Shown in pieces: positions 13,193-22,293 of a stretch of DNA of 64,000 bases. Source of the DNA: Streptomyces sp. NBC_00223. GTDB lineage: Bacteria > Actinomycetota > Actinomycetes > Streptomycetales > Streptomycetaceae. A program made the position numbers and the translations under genes. How positions within the stretch are numbered: the stretch's first letter is position 1; every line of letters begins with the position of its first letter. The notes beneath the pieces are model-generated. The model did not search any database. It was not told the origin of the DNA and saw only the letters and a list, made by a program, of their open reading frames with translations. Location of the stretch: positions 1,860,001 to 1,924,000 of the forward strand of contig NZ_CP108109.1 of the NCBI RefSeq assembly GCF_036199905.1. Direction: 5' to 3'.

Positions 13193-14107
13193 ATGAGCGC
13201 CACCACTCACAGCGGCTCCGTCACCGCGCCCGCCGACGTCCCCGCCGGCCCCGCGGCCGAAGCCGGCCGCCGCCCCCGCGGGCGGGGCGAACGCGGCCCC
13301 GGCGCCTCGATCGCCCTGCACGCCACCCTGCTGGCCGCCAGCGCCGTCGCGGTCTTCCCCGTGCTGTGGATCGTCTTCATCTCGCTCGGCCCCGACTCCG
13401 CCTGGCAGCAGCCCGGCGAGGTCGTCCACCACCTGGGCCTGGGCAACTACCGGTACGTCCTGCTGCACAGCCACTTCCCCCGCTGGATGCTCAACTCGGT
13501 GATCGTCGCCGCGGCCACCACCGTGCTCGGCGTGCTGATCGCCGCCAGCGCCGGATACGCCATCTCCCGCATGAAGTTCCCCGGCCACAAGTCGCTGATG
13601 TGGACCTTCCTGCTCACCCAGATGTTCCCGGTCGCGGTGCTGATCGTGCCGCTGTACAACCTGCTGGCCCGCTTCGGCCTGATCGACAGCTACGCCGGAC
13701 TGATCCTGGTCTACTGCACCATCGCGGTGCCGTTCTGCGCGTGGATGCTCAAGGGCTACTTCGACACCATCCCGCACGAGATCGACGAGGCGGGCCGGGT
13801 GGACGGCCTCACCCCGTTCGGTACGTTCTGGCGGCTGATCCTGCCGCTGGCCCGCCCGGGACTGGCCGTCACCGCGTTCTACAGCTTCCTGACCGCCTGG
13901 GGCGAAGTCGCCTACTCCAGCCAGTTCATGAGCTCGGGCCACTACACGCTCGCCGCGGGCATCCGCACCTTCGCGTCCGACCAGCGGGCCGACTGGGGTG
14001 CGATGACCGCCGCCTCCGTGATCATCGCGATCCCGGCCACCCTCGTCTTCCTGCTCGTCCAGCGCCACCTGGTGACCGGCCTGACCGCCGGCGGCACCAA
14101 GGGCTAG
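13193..14107 (+). CDS. malG: Maltose ABC transporter permease MalG
   Basis: 304 residues with an Ala/Gly/Arg-rich N-terminus, then six predicted membrane helices from LHATLLAASAVAVFPVLWIV onward. The EAA loop reads DEAGRVDGLTPFGTFWRLIL (about residues 197-216), the usual site of contact with the ATPase. The C-terminus ends LVQRHLVTGLTAGGTKG, the typical end of carbohydrate permeases of the MalG type. It forms the transmembrane pore with MalF. It sits 13 bases after malF and 67 bases before aglA in the same direction, so the four genes form one operon. Confidence 0.93.
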   Translation: MSATTHSGSVTAPADVPAGPAAEAGRRPRGRGERGPGASIALHATLLAASAVAVFPVLWIVFISLGPDSAWQQPGEVVHHLGLGNYRYVLLHSHFPRWMLNSVIVAAATTVLGVLIAASAGYAISRMKFPGHKSLMWTFLLTQMFPVAVLIVPLYNLLARFGLIDSYAGLILVYCTIAVPFCAWMLKGYFDTIPHEIDEAGRVDGLTPFGTFWRLILPLARPGLAVTAFYSFLTAWGEVAYSSQFMSSGHYTLAAGIRTFASDQRADWGAMTAASVIIAIPATLVFLLVQRHLVTGLTAGGTKG

Positions 14108-14174
14108 CCGCCCGCCCCCGCTTTCCCCCGTACGTCTGCCACCTGTCGTTCCCCCGCACCCCATAAGGGAATTC

Positions 14175-15932
14175 ATGAGCCAGCACCTCACCGACGCGCC
14201 CAGCTCCGCCGCCGACTCCGCCGCCGACGCCGGGCGCAGAGACTGGTGGCGCGACGCGGTGATCTACCAGGTCTACCCGCGCAGCTTCGCCGACGGAAAC
14301 GGTGACGGCATGGGCGACCTGCCCGGCATCACCGCGCGGCTGCCGTATCTGCGGGACCTCGGCGTGGACGCGGTCTGGCTGTCCCCCTTCTACGCCTCCC
14401 CGCAGGCCGACGCGGGCTACGACGTGGCCGACTACCGCGCGGTCGACCCGATGTTCGGCACCCTCACCGACGCCGACGACCTGGTGCGGACCGCGCACAC
14501 CCTCGGTCTGCGGGTGATCGTGGACCTCGTGCCCAACCACTGCTCCGACCAGCACGACTGGTTCAAGCAGGCGCTGCGCGAGGGCCCCGGATCGCCGCTC
14601 AGGGAGCGCTTCCACTTCCGGCCGGGCAAGGGCGCCGACGGCGAACTGCCGCCCAACGACTGGGAGTCCATCTTCGGCGGGCCGGCCTGGACCCGTACGG
14701 ACAACCCGGACGGCACTCCCGGCGAGTGGTATCTGCACCTCTTCGCGCCCGAGCAGCCGGACTTCAACTGGGAACACCCGGCCGTGCACGACGAGTTCCG
14801 CTCGGTGCTGCGCTTCTGGCTCGACCTGGGCATCGACGGCTTCCGGATCGACGTCGCCCACGGCCTGGTCAAGGCCGAGGGGCTGCCGGACATCGGCCAC
14901 GCCGAGCAGCTGACCCTGCTGGGCACCGCCGCCATGCCGTACTTCGACCAGGACGGCGTGCACGACATCTACCGCGACTGGCGGCGCATCCTCGACGAGT
15001 ACTCGGTGGGGGCGCCCCCGGCCGGAGGCTGGGAGAGGATCGGGGTCGCCGAGGCGTGGACGCCGACCATCGAGCGGGCCGCGCTCTACCTGCGGCCCGA
15101 CGAGCTGCATCAGGCGTTCAACTTCGAGTACCTGAGCACCGCCTGGGACGCGGCCGCGCTGCGCAAGGTCGTCGACAAGTCGCTGACCGCGATGAGCGCG
15201 GTGGGCGCTCCCGCCACCTGGGTGCTCTCCAACCACGACGTGACCCGGCACGCCACCCGGTTCGCCAACCCGCCCGGCGGCACCCAGCTGCGCGAGCCGG
15301 GCGACCGCGAACTGGGACTGCGCCGGGCCCGGGCGGCCACCCTGCTGATGCTGGCGCTGCCCGGCTCGGCCTATCTCTACCAGGGCGAGGAGCTGGGCCT
15401 GCCGGACGTCACCGACCTGCCGGACGAGGTGCGGCAGGACCCGTCGTTCTTCCGCGCGGCCGGGCAGGACGGCTTCCGCGACGGCTGCCGCGTGCCGATC
15501 CCGTGGTCGGGCACCCGGGCGCCGTACGGCTTCGGTCCGCGCGAGGGCGGCCCGAGCTGGCTGCCGCAGCCCGCGGAGTGGGCCGATCTCAGCGTCGAGG
15601 CGCAGACCGGCGACCGCGACTCCACGCTTGAGCTGTACCGGGCGGCGCTCGCGGTACGCCGTGAGCACCCGGCGCTCGGCGCGGGCACCTCCGTGACCTG
15701 GCTGGACGCGCCCGAGGGCGTGCTGTCCTTCCGCCGGGACAGCGCCGGCGGCGGCTTTGTGTGCACGGTGAACGTCACCGGAGCCCCGGCGACGATTCCG
15801 CGTCCGGGCCGGGTGCTGCTCTCCAGCGGTACGGCGGCGGACGCGGGCGCGGACACCGATGCGGCGGTTGATGGCGATTCCGCCCCGACCGTCACGATCG
15901 CCGCGGACACGGCAATTTGGTGGGCGATCTGA
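14175..15932 (+). CDS. aglA: Cytoplasmic alpha-glucosidase, GH13
   Basis: A 585-residue enzyme without signal peptide. It should hydrolyse imported maltose and maltodextrins to glucose. The start WWRDAVIYQVYPRSFADGNG is the hallmark of alpha-glucosidase/oligo-1,6-glucosidase GH13 members. The four conserved regions are DLVPNH (about residue 116), GFRIDVAHG (nucleophile D226), VAEAWTP (acid/base E293) and LSNHDV (D355). QGEELGLPDV follows in the C-terminal half. AAGGGA precedes the ATG at 14175. It is the fourth gene of the malEFG operon. Its closest relative in this window is the GH13 gene at 48626, which has the same architecture but serves the second cassette. Confidence 0.92.
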   Translation: MSQHLTDAPSSAADSAADAGRRDWWRDAVIYQVYPRSFADGNGDGMGDLPGITARLPYLRDLGVDAVWLSPFYASPQADAGYDVADYRAVDPMFGTLTDADDLVRTAHTLGLRVIVDLVPNHCSDQHDWFKQALREGPGSPLRERFHFRPGKGADGELPPNDWESIFGGPAWTRTDNPDGTPGEWYLHLFAPEQPDFNWEHPAVHDEFRSVLRFWLDLGIDGFRIDVAHGLVKAEGLPDIGHAEQLTLLGTAAMPYFDQDGVHDIYRDWRRILDEYSVGAPPAGGWERIGVAEAWTPTIERAALYLRPDELHQAFNFEYLSTAWDAAALRKVVDKSLTAMSAVGAPATWVLSNHDVTRHATRFANPPGGTQLREPGDRELGLRRARAATLLMLALPGSAYLYQGEELGLPDVTDLPDEVRQDPSFFRAAGQDGFRDGCRVPIPWSGTRAPYGFGPREGGPSWLPQPAEWADLSVEAQTGDRDSTLELYRAALAVRREHPALGAGTSVTWLDAPEGVLSFRRDSAGGGFVCTVNVTGAPATIPRPGRVLLSSGTAADAGADTDAAVDGDSAPTVTIAADTAIWWAI

Positions 15933-15958
15933 CGTGGTGGCATTCCGACCCGTAGCAT
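15929..15958 (+). promoter_or_regulatory. Promoter of malR, probably leaderless transcript
   Basis: CTGACG (15929-15934), an 18-bp spacer and TAGCAT (15953-15958) place the expected start of transcription at or just before the GTG start codon at 15967. There is no Shine-Dalgarno sequence. A leaderless message is therefore likely. The promoter overlaps the last codons of aglA. Confidence 0.5.
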
Positions 15959-15966
15959 CCGGTGCT

Positions 15967-17058
15967 GTGACCGCACGGCTTGCTGACATCGCAGCCCAGG
16001 CGGGGGTCAGTGAGGCGACGGTCAGCCGGGTGCTCAACGGCAAGCCGGGGGTCTCCGCGACCACCCGCGAATCCGTGCTGGCCGCACTCGATCTGCTCGG
16101 CTACGAACGGCCGGTCCGGCTGCGGCAGCGCAGCGCGGGACTGGTCGGGCTGATCACCCCCGAGCTGGAGAACCCGATCTTCCCCGCCTTCGCCCAGATC
16201 ATCGGGCAGGCGCTCACCCGGCAGGGCTACACCCCGGTGCTGGCCACCCAGACGCCGGGCGGCTCCACCGAGGACGAGCTGGTGGAGATGCTCGTGGAGC
16301 GCGGGGTGGCCGGGATCATCTTCGCCTCCGGGCTGCACGCCGATTCCACCGCCGACATGGAGCGCTACGCCCGGCTCCAGGGCCAGGGCGTGCCCTTCGT
16401 GCTGATCAACGGCTTCTCCGAGAAGGTCGACGCGCCGTTCGTCTCCCCCGACGACCGCAGCGCGGTCCGACTGGCGGTCACCCATCTGGCGGCGCTGGGG
16501 CACCGCAGGATCGGGCTGGCCGTCGGGCAGAAACGGTTCGTTCCCGTCCAGCGCAAGATCGAGGGCTTCATCACGTCGACGGCCGAGGTGCTCGGTCTGT
16601 CGGCGGACGAGGCGCAGGCGCGTATCCAGCACTCGCTGTTCACCCTGGAGGGTGGTCAGGCGGCGGCGACCGCGCTGATCGCCGACGGCTGCACGGCGAT
16701 CGTCTGCGCGTCGGACATGATGGCGCTCGGCGCGATCCGGGCCGCCCGGCAGCAGGGCCTGTCGGTGCCGGGCGACGTGTCGGTGGTCGGCTTCGACGAC
16801 TCGCCGCTGATCGCCTTCACCGACCCGCCGCTGACCACCATTCGGCAGCCGGTGGCGGCGATGAGCCAGGCCGCGGTGAACGCGCTGCTGGAGGAGATCG
16901 GCGGCACCCCGGCCCCGCACAGCGAGTTCGTCTTCATGCCCGAGCTGGTGGTCCGCGGTTCCACCGCCGCCGGTCCGGCGGACCGGACCACCGGGCTGCC
17001 GGCCCAGCCCTCGTCCTCGCGGACGACACGCGACGCGCCCGATCCGACCGGAGTCTGA
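15967..17058 (+). CDS. malR: LacI-family regulator of maltose operon
   Basis: 363 residues. The N-terminal helix-turn-helix (RLADIAAQAGVSEATVSRVL) is followed by the hinge region, and a periplasmic-binding-protein-like sensor domain fills residues 60-335 (LVGLITPELENPIFPAFAQI, SLFTLEGGQAAATALI, VVGFDDSPLIAFTDPPLTTI). The GTG at 15967 is chosen because it puts the helix-turn-helix at the extreme N-terminus, as in the family; the frame stays open further upstream but without a plausible start. A Ser/Thr/Pro tail of about 30 residues is specific to this copy. It should repress malE and probably pulA through CTTGC-type operators, with release by maltodextrin. It lies downstream of aglA on the same strand and has its own promoter. 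Its recognition segment is identical to that of the LacI protein at 43697. Confidence 0.88.
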   Translation: MTARLADIAAQAGVSEATVSRVLNGKPGVSATTRESVLAALDLLGYERPVRLRQRSAGLVGLITPELENPIFPAFAQIIGQALTRQGYTPVLATQTPGGSTEDELVEMLVERGVAGIIFASGLHADSTADMERYARLQGQGVPFVLINGFSEKVDAPFVSPDDRSAVRLAVTHLAALGHRRIGLAVGQKRFVPVQRKIEGFITSTAEVLGLSADEAQARIQHSLFTLEGGQAAATALIADGCTAIVCASDMMALGAIRAARQQGLSVPGDVSVVGFDDSPLIAFTDPPLTTIRQPVAAMSQAAVNALLEEIGGTPAPHSEFVFMPELVVRGSTAAGPADRTTGLPAQPSSSRTTRDAPDPTGV

Positions 17059-17095
17059 GCTGCTTGAGGTACTGAATCTGGCAGACTGATGTCCT

Positions 17096-17992
17096 ATGGG
17101 GGAACCGACGGCGAAGACGATGAACGGCCGCAAGACCGCCCCGCGGGACTCCAGTGGTCCGACCGGCACTGTGCGCGCCGGTGGCACGACCCGTACGGCG
17201 ACGGTCCGGCAGAAGCTGGTGGAGCGTGCGCGCACGCCCCGGGCCCCCCGGCTGTGGTTCGAGATACTCCTCATCGGTGTGAGCTACTGGCTCTACTCCC
17301 AGATCCGCAACGCGGTCCCCGAGGAGAAGCAGGTCGCCCTGCGGCACGCCCGCTGGATCTGGTCCTTCGAGCACCATCTCGGCCTGGCCGTCGAGCACTC
17401 GGTCAACCACGCGCTGAACTCGGTGACGTGGCTGATCGTCGGGATGAACTACTACTACGCCACGTTGCACTTCATCATCACCATCAGTGTGCTGGTGTGG
17501 CTGTATCTCTTCCATCCCGGGCGCTACGGCCCGGCCAGACTCGTGCTCTTCACCACGACCTGGCTGGCGCTGGTCGGCTTCTGGGCCTTCCCGCTGGCCC
17601 CGCCGCGGCTGCTGGCCGGGGCCGGCTTCATCGACACCGTGCAGGTCCACCACACCTGGGGCTCGATGTCGCAGGGCAGCCTCGCGCATGTCTCCAACCA
17701 GTACGCGGCCATGCCGTCGATGCACATCGGCTGGTCGCTGTGGTGCGGGATCACCATCGCCACGCTGGCCAAGCCGCTGTGGGTCCGGGTGCTGGGCGCG
17801 CTCTACCCGGTGTTCACCCTGGTGGTGATCATCGCGACCGGCAACCACTTCTGGATGGACGCGGTGGGCGGCGCGGTCTGCCTGGGCCTCGGCTACAGCG
17901 TGGCGTACGCGCTGTACGGGCACTGGGTGTACCGGCTGCCGAGGTATCCGCAGAAGACGCGGCCCGCGAAGCTGCCGAAACTGGAGGCGTAG
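17096..17992 (+). CDS. PAP2-superfamily integral membrane phosphatase
   Basis: 298 residues with a basic N-terminal tail of about 50 residues and about six membrane helices. The phosphatase signature is split as usual: PSMHIGWS contains the central His, and GNHFWMDAVGG contains the last His and Asp. The segment YYYATLHFIITISVLVWLY also fits the inositolphosphotransferase/AUR1-like branch of PAP2. It should act on a lipid phosphate or transfer a phosphoryl head group at the membrane; the substrate is unknown. The ATG at 17096 has no good ribosome site, and ATG at 17120 is an alternative that only shortens the cytoplasmic tail. It starts 37 bases after malR and may be read from the malR promoter. 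A terminator follows. Confidence 0.85.
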   Translation: MGEPTAKTMNGRKTAPRDSSGPTGTVRAGGTTRTATVRQKLVERARTPRAPRLWFEILLIGVSYWLYSQIRNAVPEEKQVALRHARWIWSFEHHLGLAVEHSVNHALNSVTWLIVGMNYYYATLHFIITISVLVWLYLFHPGRYGPARLVLFTTTWLALVGFWAFPLAPPRLLAGAGFIDTVQVHHTWGSMSQGSLAHVSNQYAAMPSMHIGWSLWCGITIATLAKPLWVRVLGALYPVFTLVVIIATGNHFWMDAVGGAVCLGLGYSVAYALYGHWVYRLPRYPQKTRPAKLPKLEA

Positions 17993-18002
17993 GAGCGGGA
18001 GG

Positions 18003-18038
18003 GGGCCGGCCGCGTTCCCGTGGGCACGCGGCCGGCCC
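18003..18038. terminator. Bidirectional terminator between PAP2 gene and glnE
   Basis: Perfect 13-bp arms GGGCCGGCCGCGT (18003-18015) and ACGCGGCCGGCCC (18026-18038) are separated by a 10-base loop. The two flanking genes converge on it. Confidence 0.75.
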
Positions 18039-18110
18039 TCTGCTCGCGGTCGGCTCCCCCGGCGGTGGCGTTGCCCCCGTATCGGCCCCCTCAGCCCCGG
18101 GCAGCCCTCG

Positions 18111-21100
18111 TCAGCCCTCGTAGAAGATCCGTTCCATGACCGCGCGGGCCCGCCGGGTGCGGCGCCGGTAGTCCTCCAGCATGTCGCCGACATGCCCGGT
18201 GGCGTACCCCAGATAGCGGCCGACCGAGGCCAGCTCGCGCCCGTCGCCGGGGAAGGTGTCGCCGGACCGGCCGCGTACCAGCATCACCGCGTTGCGCACC
18301 CGGGTGGCCAGCACCCATGCCTCGTCCAGCACGGTGGCGTCCGTGCCGTCGATCAGCCCGGCCTCGCGCGCGGCGGCCAGCGCCCGCCGGGTGCTCGTCG
18401 TACGCAGCTCCGGCAGCCGGTCGGCGTGCTGGAGCTGGAGGAGCTGGACGGTCCACTCGATGTCGGACAGCCCGCCGCGGCCGAGCTTGGCGTGGGTCGT
18501 ACGGTCGGCGCCGCGCGGCATCCGCTCGGACTCCATCCGGGCCTTGATACGGCGGATCTCGCGTACCGCCTCCTCGTCCAGCCCGCCCGTCGGGTAGCGC
18601 AGCGGGTCGATCAGCTCGATGAAGCGCGCGCCGAGGTCCTCGTCGCCGGCCACCGGGGCGGCCCGCAGCAGCGCCTGGCTCTCCCAGGTCACCGACCAGC
18701 GGCGGTAGTAGGCGGCGTACGAGGCCAGGGTGCGCACCAGCGGGCCGCTCTTGCCCTCGGGCCGCAGGTCGGCGTCGATCAGCAGCGGCGGGTCGGCGGT
18801 GGGGATCTGGAGCAGGCGGCGCAGTTCGTCCGCGACGGCGGTCGCGGCGCGCCCGGCCTCGCCGGGGTCGGCGCCCTCGCGCGGGTCGTGCACGAAGAGC
18901 ACGTCGGCGTCGGAGCCGTAGCCCAGCTCCCGGCCGCCGAAGCGGCCCATCGCGATGACCGCGAACCGGGTGGGCAGCGGCCGGGTGTCGTTGGCGGTCA
19001 CGGAGTTGACGGCGGCCCGCAGCGCACCGGCCACGGTCGCGGAGGTCAGACCGTAGACGGCGGTGCCGACGCGGTCGACGAGGGCGGCGGCGTCCGGCGC
19101 GGTGGCCGGGGGGTGGCCGCGGCCGTCGGGGCTGCGCGGATCCGCTTGCTCGGTGTCCGGGCCCAGGTCCTGGGCGTCGTCGCCGTAGGTGTCGATGAGG
19201 TCGGCGGCCGCGGTGCGGAACAGCTCGCGCCGCCGTACCCCGCGGACCGAGGCGATGGCCTGCTCCGGGGTGTCGGCGCGGCCGACGGCGGCCAGCACCT
19301 CCTGCTCCAGGGCGATGTGGTCGCGCGGCAGCAGTCCGTCGGTCGAGCCCAGCAGGGCGACCGCCTCGGGGGCGCGCATCAGCAGGTCGGGGGCGAGCCG
19401 TCCGGAGGACAGCACCCGGGCCAGCCGCTGGGCGGCGGCGCCCTCGTCGCGCAGCAGCCGCAGATACCAGGGCGTCTTGCCGAGCGCGTCGGAGACCTTG
19501 CGGAAGCCGAGCAGCCCGGCGTCGGGGTCGGCCGAGTCGGCGAACCAGCCGAGCAGTACGGGCAGCAGGGTGCGCTGGATGGCGGCCTTGCGGCTGACCC
19601 CGCTGGCCAGCGCCTCCAGATGCCGGATGGCGGCGGCCGGGTCGGCGTACCCGAGTGCCTGGAGGCGTTCCCTGGCCGCGCCGGTGCTGAGCCGGGTCTC
19701 GGCGGACTCCAGCTGGGCGACGGCGTCGAGCAGCGGGCGGTAGAAGAGCTTCTCGTGCAGCCGCCGTACCTCCATGGCGTGCCGCTTCCACTCCCGGTTC
19801 AACTCGGCGACCGGGTCGGAGCGGAAGCCGAGGCCGCGGCCGAGCCTGCGCAGTCCCGCCTCGTCGTCGGGGACGAGGTGGGTGCGGCGCATCTTCTGCA
19901 ACTGGATGCGGTGTTCCATCTGGCGCAGAAAGCGGTACGCGGCGTCCAGCGCGGCGGCGTCGGCGCGGCCCACGTAGCCGCCGGCGGCCAGGTCGGCGAG
20001 GGCGGTCAGCGTGGTGCCGCTGCGCAGGGAGGTGTCGGTACGGCCGTGCACGAGCTGGAGCAGCTGCACGGCGAACTCGACGTCGCGCAGACCGCCGGGG
20101 CCGAGTTTCAGCTCCCGGTCGAGCTGGGCGAGCGGGATGTTGTCGATGACGCGGCGGCGCATCTGCTGGACGTCGACGACGAAGTGCTCGCGCTCGGCGG
20201 CCTGCCAGACCATGGGGTGGATCGCGGCCATGTACTCCACGCCGAGCGTCTGGTCCCCGGCGACCGGCCGGGCCTTGAGCAGCGCCTGGAACTCCCAGGT
20301 CTTGGCCCACCGCCGGTAGTAGGCCAGATGGCTGGAGAGGGTACGGACCAGGGGGCCGTTCTTGCCCTCGGGCCTGAGGTTGGCGTCGACCGGCCAGATG
20401 GTGCCCTCGGCGGTGGTGTCCGAGCAGATCCGCATCATCCGGGCGGCCAGACGGGTGGCGGCCCGCAGCGCGCCGCTCTCGTCGCCCGTCGGGGGGCTGA
20501 GCGGGTCGGCCATGGCGGCCGGCTCGGCGACGAAGATGACGTCCACGTCGGAGACGTAGTTCAGCTCGTGGCCGCCGCACTTGCCCATGCCGATGACCGC
20601 GAGGCGGCAGGCGGCGGCGTCCTCCGGCTGCTCCTCGCTGGCCATGGCCAAGGCCGCACGCAGGGTGGCGGTGGCCAGGTCGGCGAGTTCGGCGGCGGTA
20701 CGGACCAGGTCGTTCGTGCCGCACACGTCGCGGGCCGCGATGCCGAGCAGGCAGCGGCGGTACGCCACGCGCAGGGCGTCCGGGGTGCCGGCGGCGGCCA
20801 GGCCGTGCGCGAACTCGTCCACGCCGGGGTGCAGGTCGGTGGCCTCGTACGTGACCAGGGCGTGCCAGTCCGCCGGGTGGCGGGCGAGGTGGTCGCCCAG
20901 GGCCTCGGACGCGCCGAGGACGCGCAGCAGGCGGTCGCGGAGCGGCTTGGCGGTGGTGAGGGTGTCGAGCAGGGCCCGGCGCTCGCCCGGGTCGAGGGCT
21001 TCGGCCATCCGTACGAGGCCGTGCAGCGCCTGGTCGGGGTCGGCGGTCGCGCCGAGGGCTTCCAGCAGGACGGGATCGCCTCGGACGCCGGCGAGGGCTT

Positions 21101-21188
21101 CGGCGTCGAGCAGTCGTTCGGCGCCGGCCGCGTCGGTGAAGCCGTGCCGCAGCAGACGTGTGAACGTGCTGCTCCGGCGTCCCTGCAT
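18111..21188 (-). CDS. glnE: Bifunctional glutamine synthetase adenylyltransferase/deadenylylase
   Basis: 1025 residues, the size usual for GlnE. It has two nucleotidyltransferase-like halves in tandem. The first half carries NYVSDVDVIFVAEP after CGGHEL, and the second carries GYGSDADVLFVHDP after GGRELG; these G-x-S-D-x-D type motifs bind the catalytic metals. By family knowledge the N-terminal half removes and the C-terminal half adds AMP on glutamine synthetase I, tuning nitrogen assimilation. DLRPEGKSGPLVRTL and NLRPEGKNGPLVRTL appear as matching blocks in the two halves. The ATG at 21188 is in a good position. The glutamine synthetase encoded nearby at 22294 is not of the type with the classical adenylylation loop, so the real target (glnA1) lies elsewhere. 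Confidence 0.95.
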   Translation of the reverse strand: MQGRRSSTFTRLLRHGFTDAAGAERLLDAEALAGVRGDPVLLEALGATADPDQALHGLVRMAEALDPGERRALLDTLTTAKPLRDRLLRVLGASEALGDHLARHPADWHALVTYEATDLHPGVDEFAHGLAAAGTPDALRVAYRRCLLGIAARDVCGTNDLVRTAAELADLATATLRAALAMASEEQPEDAAACRLAVIGMGKCGGHELNYVSDVDVIFVAEPAAMADPLSPPTGDESGALRAATRLAARMMRICSDTTAEGTIWPVDANLRPEGKNGPLVRTLSSHLAYYRRWAKTWEFQALLKARPVAGDQTLGVEYMAAIHPMVWQAAEREHFVVDVQQMRRRVIDNIPLAQLDRELKLGPGGLRDVEFAVQLLQLVHGRTDTSLRSGTTLTALADLAAGGYVGRADAAALDAAYRFLRQMEHRIQLQKMRRTHLVPDDEAGLRRLGRGLGFRSDPVAELNREWKRHAMEVRRLHEKLFYRPLLDAVAQLESAETRLSTGAARERLQALGYADPAAAIRHLEALASGVSRKAAIQRTLLPVLLGWFADSADPDAGLLGFRKVSDALGKTPWYLRLLRDEGAAAQRLARVLSSGRLAPDLLMRAPEAVALLGSTDGLLPRDHIALEQEVLAAVGRADTPEQAIASVRGVRRRELFRTAAADLIDTYGDDAQDLGPDTEQADPRSPDGRGHPPATAPDAAALVDRVGTAVYGLTSATVAGALRAAVNSVTANDTRPLPTRFAVIAMGRFGGRELGYGSDADVLFVHDPREGADPGEAGRAATAVADELRRLLQIPTADPPLLIDADLRPEGKSGPLVRTLASYAAYYRRWSVTWESQALLRAAPVAGDEDLGARFIELIDPLRYPTGGLDEEAVREIRRIKARMESERMPRGADRTTHAKLGRGGLSDIEWTVQLLQLQHADRLPELRTTSTRRALAAAREAGLIDGTDATVLDEAWVLATRVRNAVMLVRGRSGDTFPGDGRELASVGRYLGYATGHVGDMLEDYRRRTRRARAVMERIFYEG

Positions 21189-21419
21189 CGGCCCTCCCGG
21201 CGGGTCAGGCGGCTTCTACGGCCGCACACCCCCAGGCTAGCGGCCCCCACCCCGCCTCCCCTCCCGACGCCGCCGCGTACGCCCTCCGGGGCGGCGGAAA
21301 TCCCAAGTCCCGAGCCTGGCCCGGCTCGGTGCCGCCCCCACCGGGGCGTAATTCGGATACGCCCCCTCCCCATGGCCTCGGGCCCGCCCCGGCACGGCCG
21401 ACACGCCGCCGGGCGCGAG

Positions 21420-21905
21420 CCCGCTCGGCACCGCCGCACACCACCGTCCCGCGTCCCGCCGCGGCGGCGGCAAATCAGGTGCCCGCGCACCCACCCCGCC
21501 CGACCGGCGGCCGGGATGTCGCCGCGCAGGAGACGACCCGCACCCACCGGGCCCGGCCCGGCGCCGACGGACAGCGGCGTCCCGCGTCCCGCCGCGGCGG
21601 CGGCAGATCAGTTGCCCGCGCACCCACCCCGCCCGACCGGCGGCCGGGATGTCGCCGCGCAGGAGGCGACCCGCGCCCGCCGGGCCCGTCTCGGCACCGC
21701 CGCATGCCGCCGTCCCGCGTCCCGCCGCGGCGGCGGAAAACAGGTGCGTGCGCACCCACCCGGCCCCGGGGCACCCAGCCTGGGGACCCGGGCGCCCCGA
21801 CCGCGGCCGGGATGTCGCCGCGCAGGAGACGACGCGCACCCGCCGGGCCCGTCTCGGCACCGCCGCATGCCGCCGTCCCGCGTCCCCGCCGCTGCGGCGG
21901 TAAAC
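21420..21905. repeat. Tandem 133-bp repeat array in glnE upstream gap
   Basis: The segment GCGTCCCGCCGCGGCGGCGG recurs at 21451, 21584 and 21717, exactly 133 bp apart. A fourth, slightly altered copy starts at 21880, 163 bp after the third, because of a 30-bp insertion near 21755-21790. Between the copies GATGTCGCCGCGCAGGAG recurs at 21515, 21648 and 21811. Identity between units is high by eye. The gap 21189-22026 holds no convincing gene; reading frames through the repeats encode only low-complexity Arg/Pro/Ala peptides. No inverted terminal repeats or transposase are seen. Confidence 0.85.
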
Positions 21906-22026
21906 GGGTGGGCCCATCCGATATGACGGGGGTCACATCGGGGTGGGCGATGAGACTGGGCGGCTGGGGCGGTCGTATGTGTGGCTGCGCGCTTTGCGGA
22001 GCATCCCGTACGGAGAGAACGGATAC

Positions 22027-22248
22027 GTGGACATGGCGGAAAAAGTGCAGGGGCCGGCGAGCTACTTCCCGTCCATCGAGAAGAAGTACGGTCGTCCCGT
22101 CGCGGAGTGGAAAGACCTCATCCGCGCCTCGCCCCTGACCAGGCACACGGAACTCGTCGCCTGGCTCAAGACCGAGCACGGCCTCGGCCACGGCCACGCC
22201 AACGCCCTCGTCGCCCACACCCTCGCCGAGTCCGCGGCGACCGAGTGA
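22027..22248 (+). CDS. Small DUF4287-domain protein
   Basis: 73 residues that match the DUF4287 family: GPASYFPSIEKKYGRPVAEW followed by TRHTELVAWLKTEHGLGHGH and an Ala-rich end (ANALVAHTLAES). The family is small, cytoplasmic and of unknown biochemical role. It often occurs alone or fused to a DUF5655 domain, and here it is alone. The GTG at 22027 is preferred because GGAGAG lies about 9 bases upstream; the ATG at 22033 is the alternative and removes two residues. Transcription is towards glnA2, with a strong shared stem-loop between the two stops. Confidence 0.75.
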   Translation: MDMAEKVQGPASYFPSIEKKYGRPVAEWKDLIRASPLTRHTELVAWLKTEHGLGHGHANALVAHTLAESAATE

Positions 22249-22250
22249 CC

Positions 22251-22289
22251 CGCCCGGCCCGGCGAGGAACGCCCCCGCCGGGCCGGGCG
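22251..22289. terminator. Bidirectional terminator between DUF4287 gene and glnA2
   Basis: Perfect 14-bp arms CGCCCGGCCCGGCG (22251-22264) and CGCCGGGCCGGGCG (22276-22289) flank an 11-base loop. They fill the 45-bp gap between two convergent stop codons. Confidence 0.85.
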
Positions 22290-22293
22290 CGGA

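Noticed and set aside
21420..21905. CRISPR array
   Set aside because: Units are 133 bp of nearly identical sequence without unique spacers, and no cas genes are present.
21237..21917. Minus-strand frame across the 133-bp repeats giving a repeated Arg/Pro/Gly peptide
   Set aside because: 133 is not a multiple of three, so successive units are read in different frames. No ribosome site or family is visible.
18192..21926. 1244-codon plus-strand frame opposite glnE
   Set aside because: Low-complexity product with no domain. glnE on the minus strand is certain, and the frame also runs through the non-coding repeat array.
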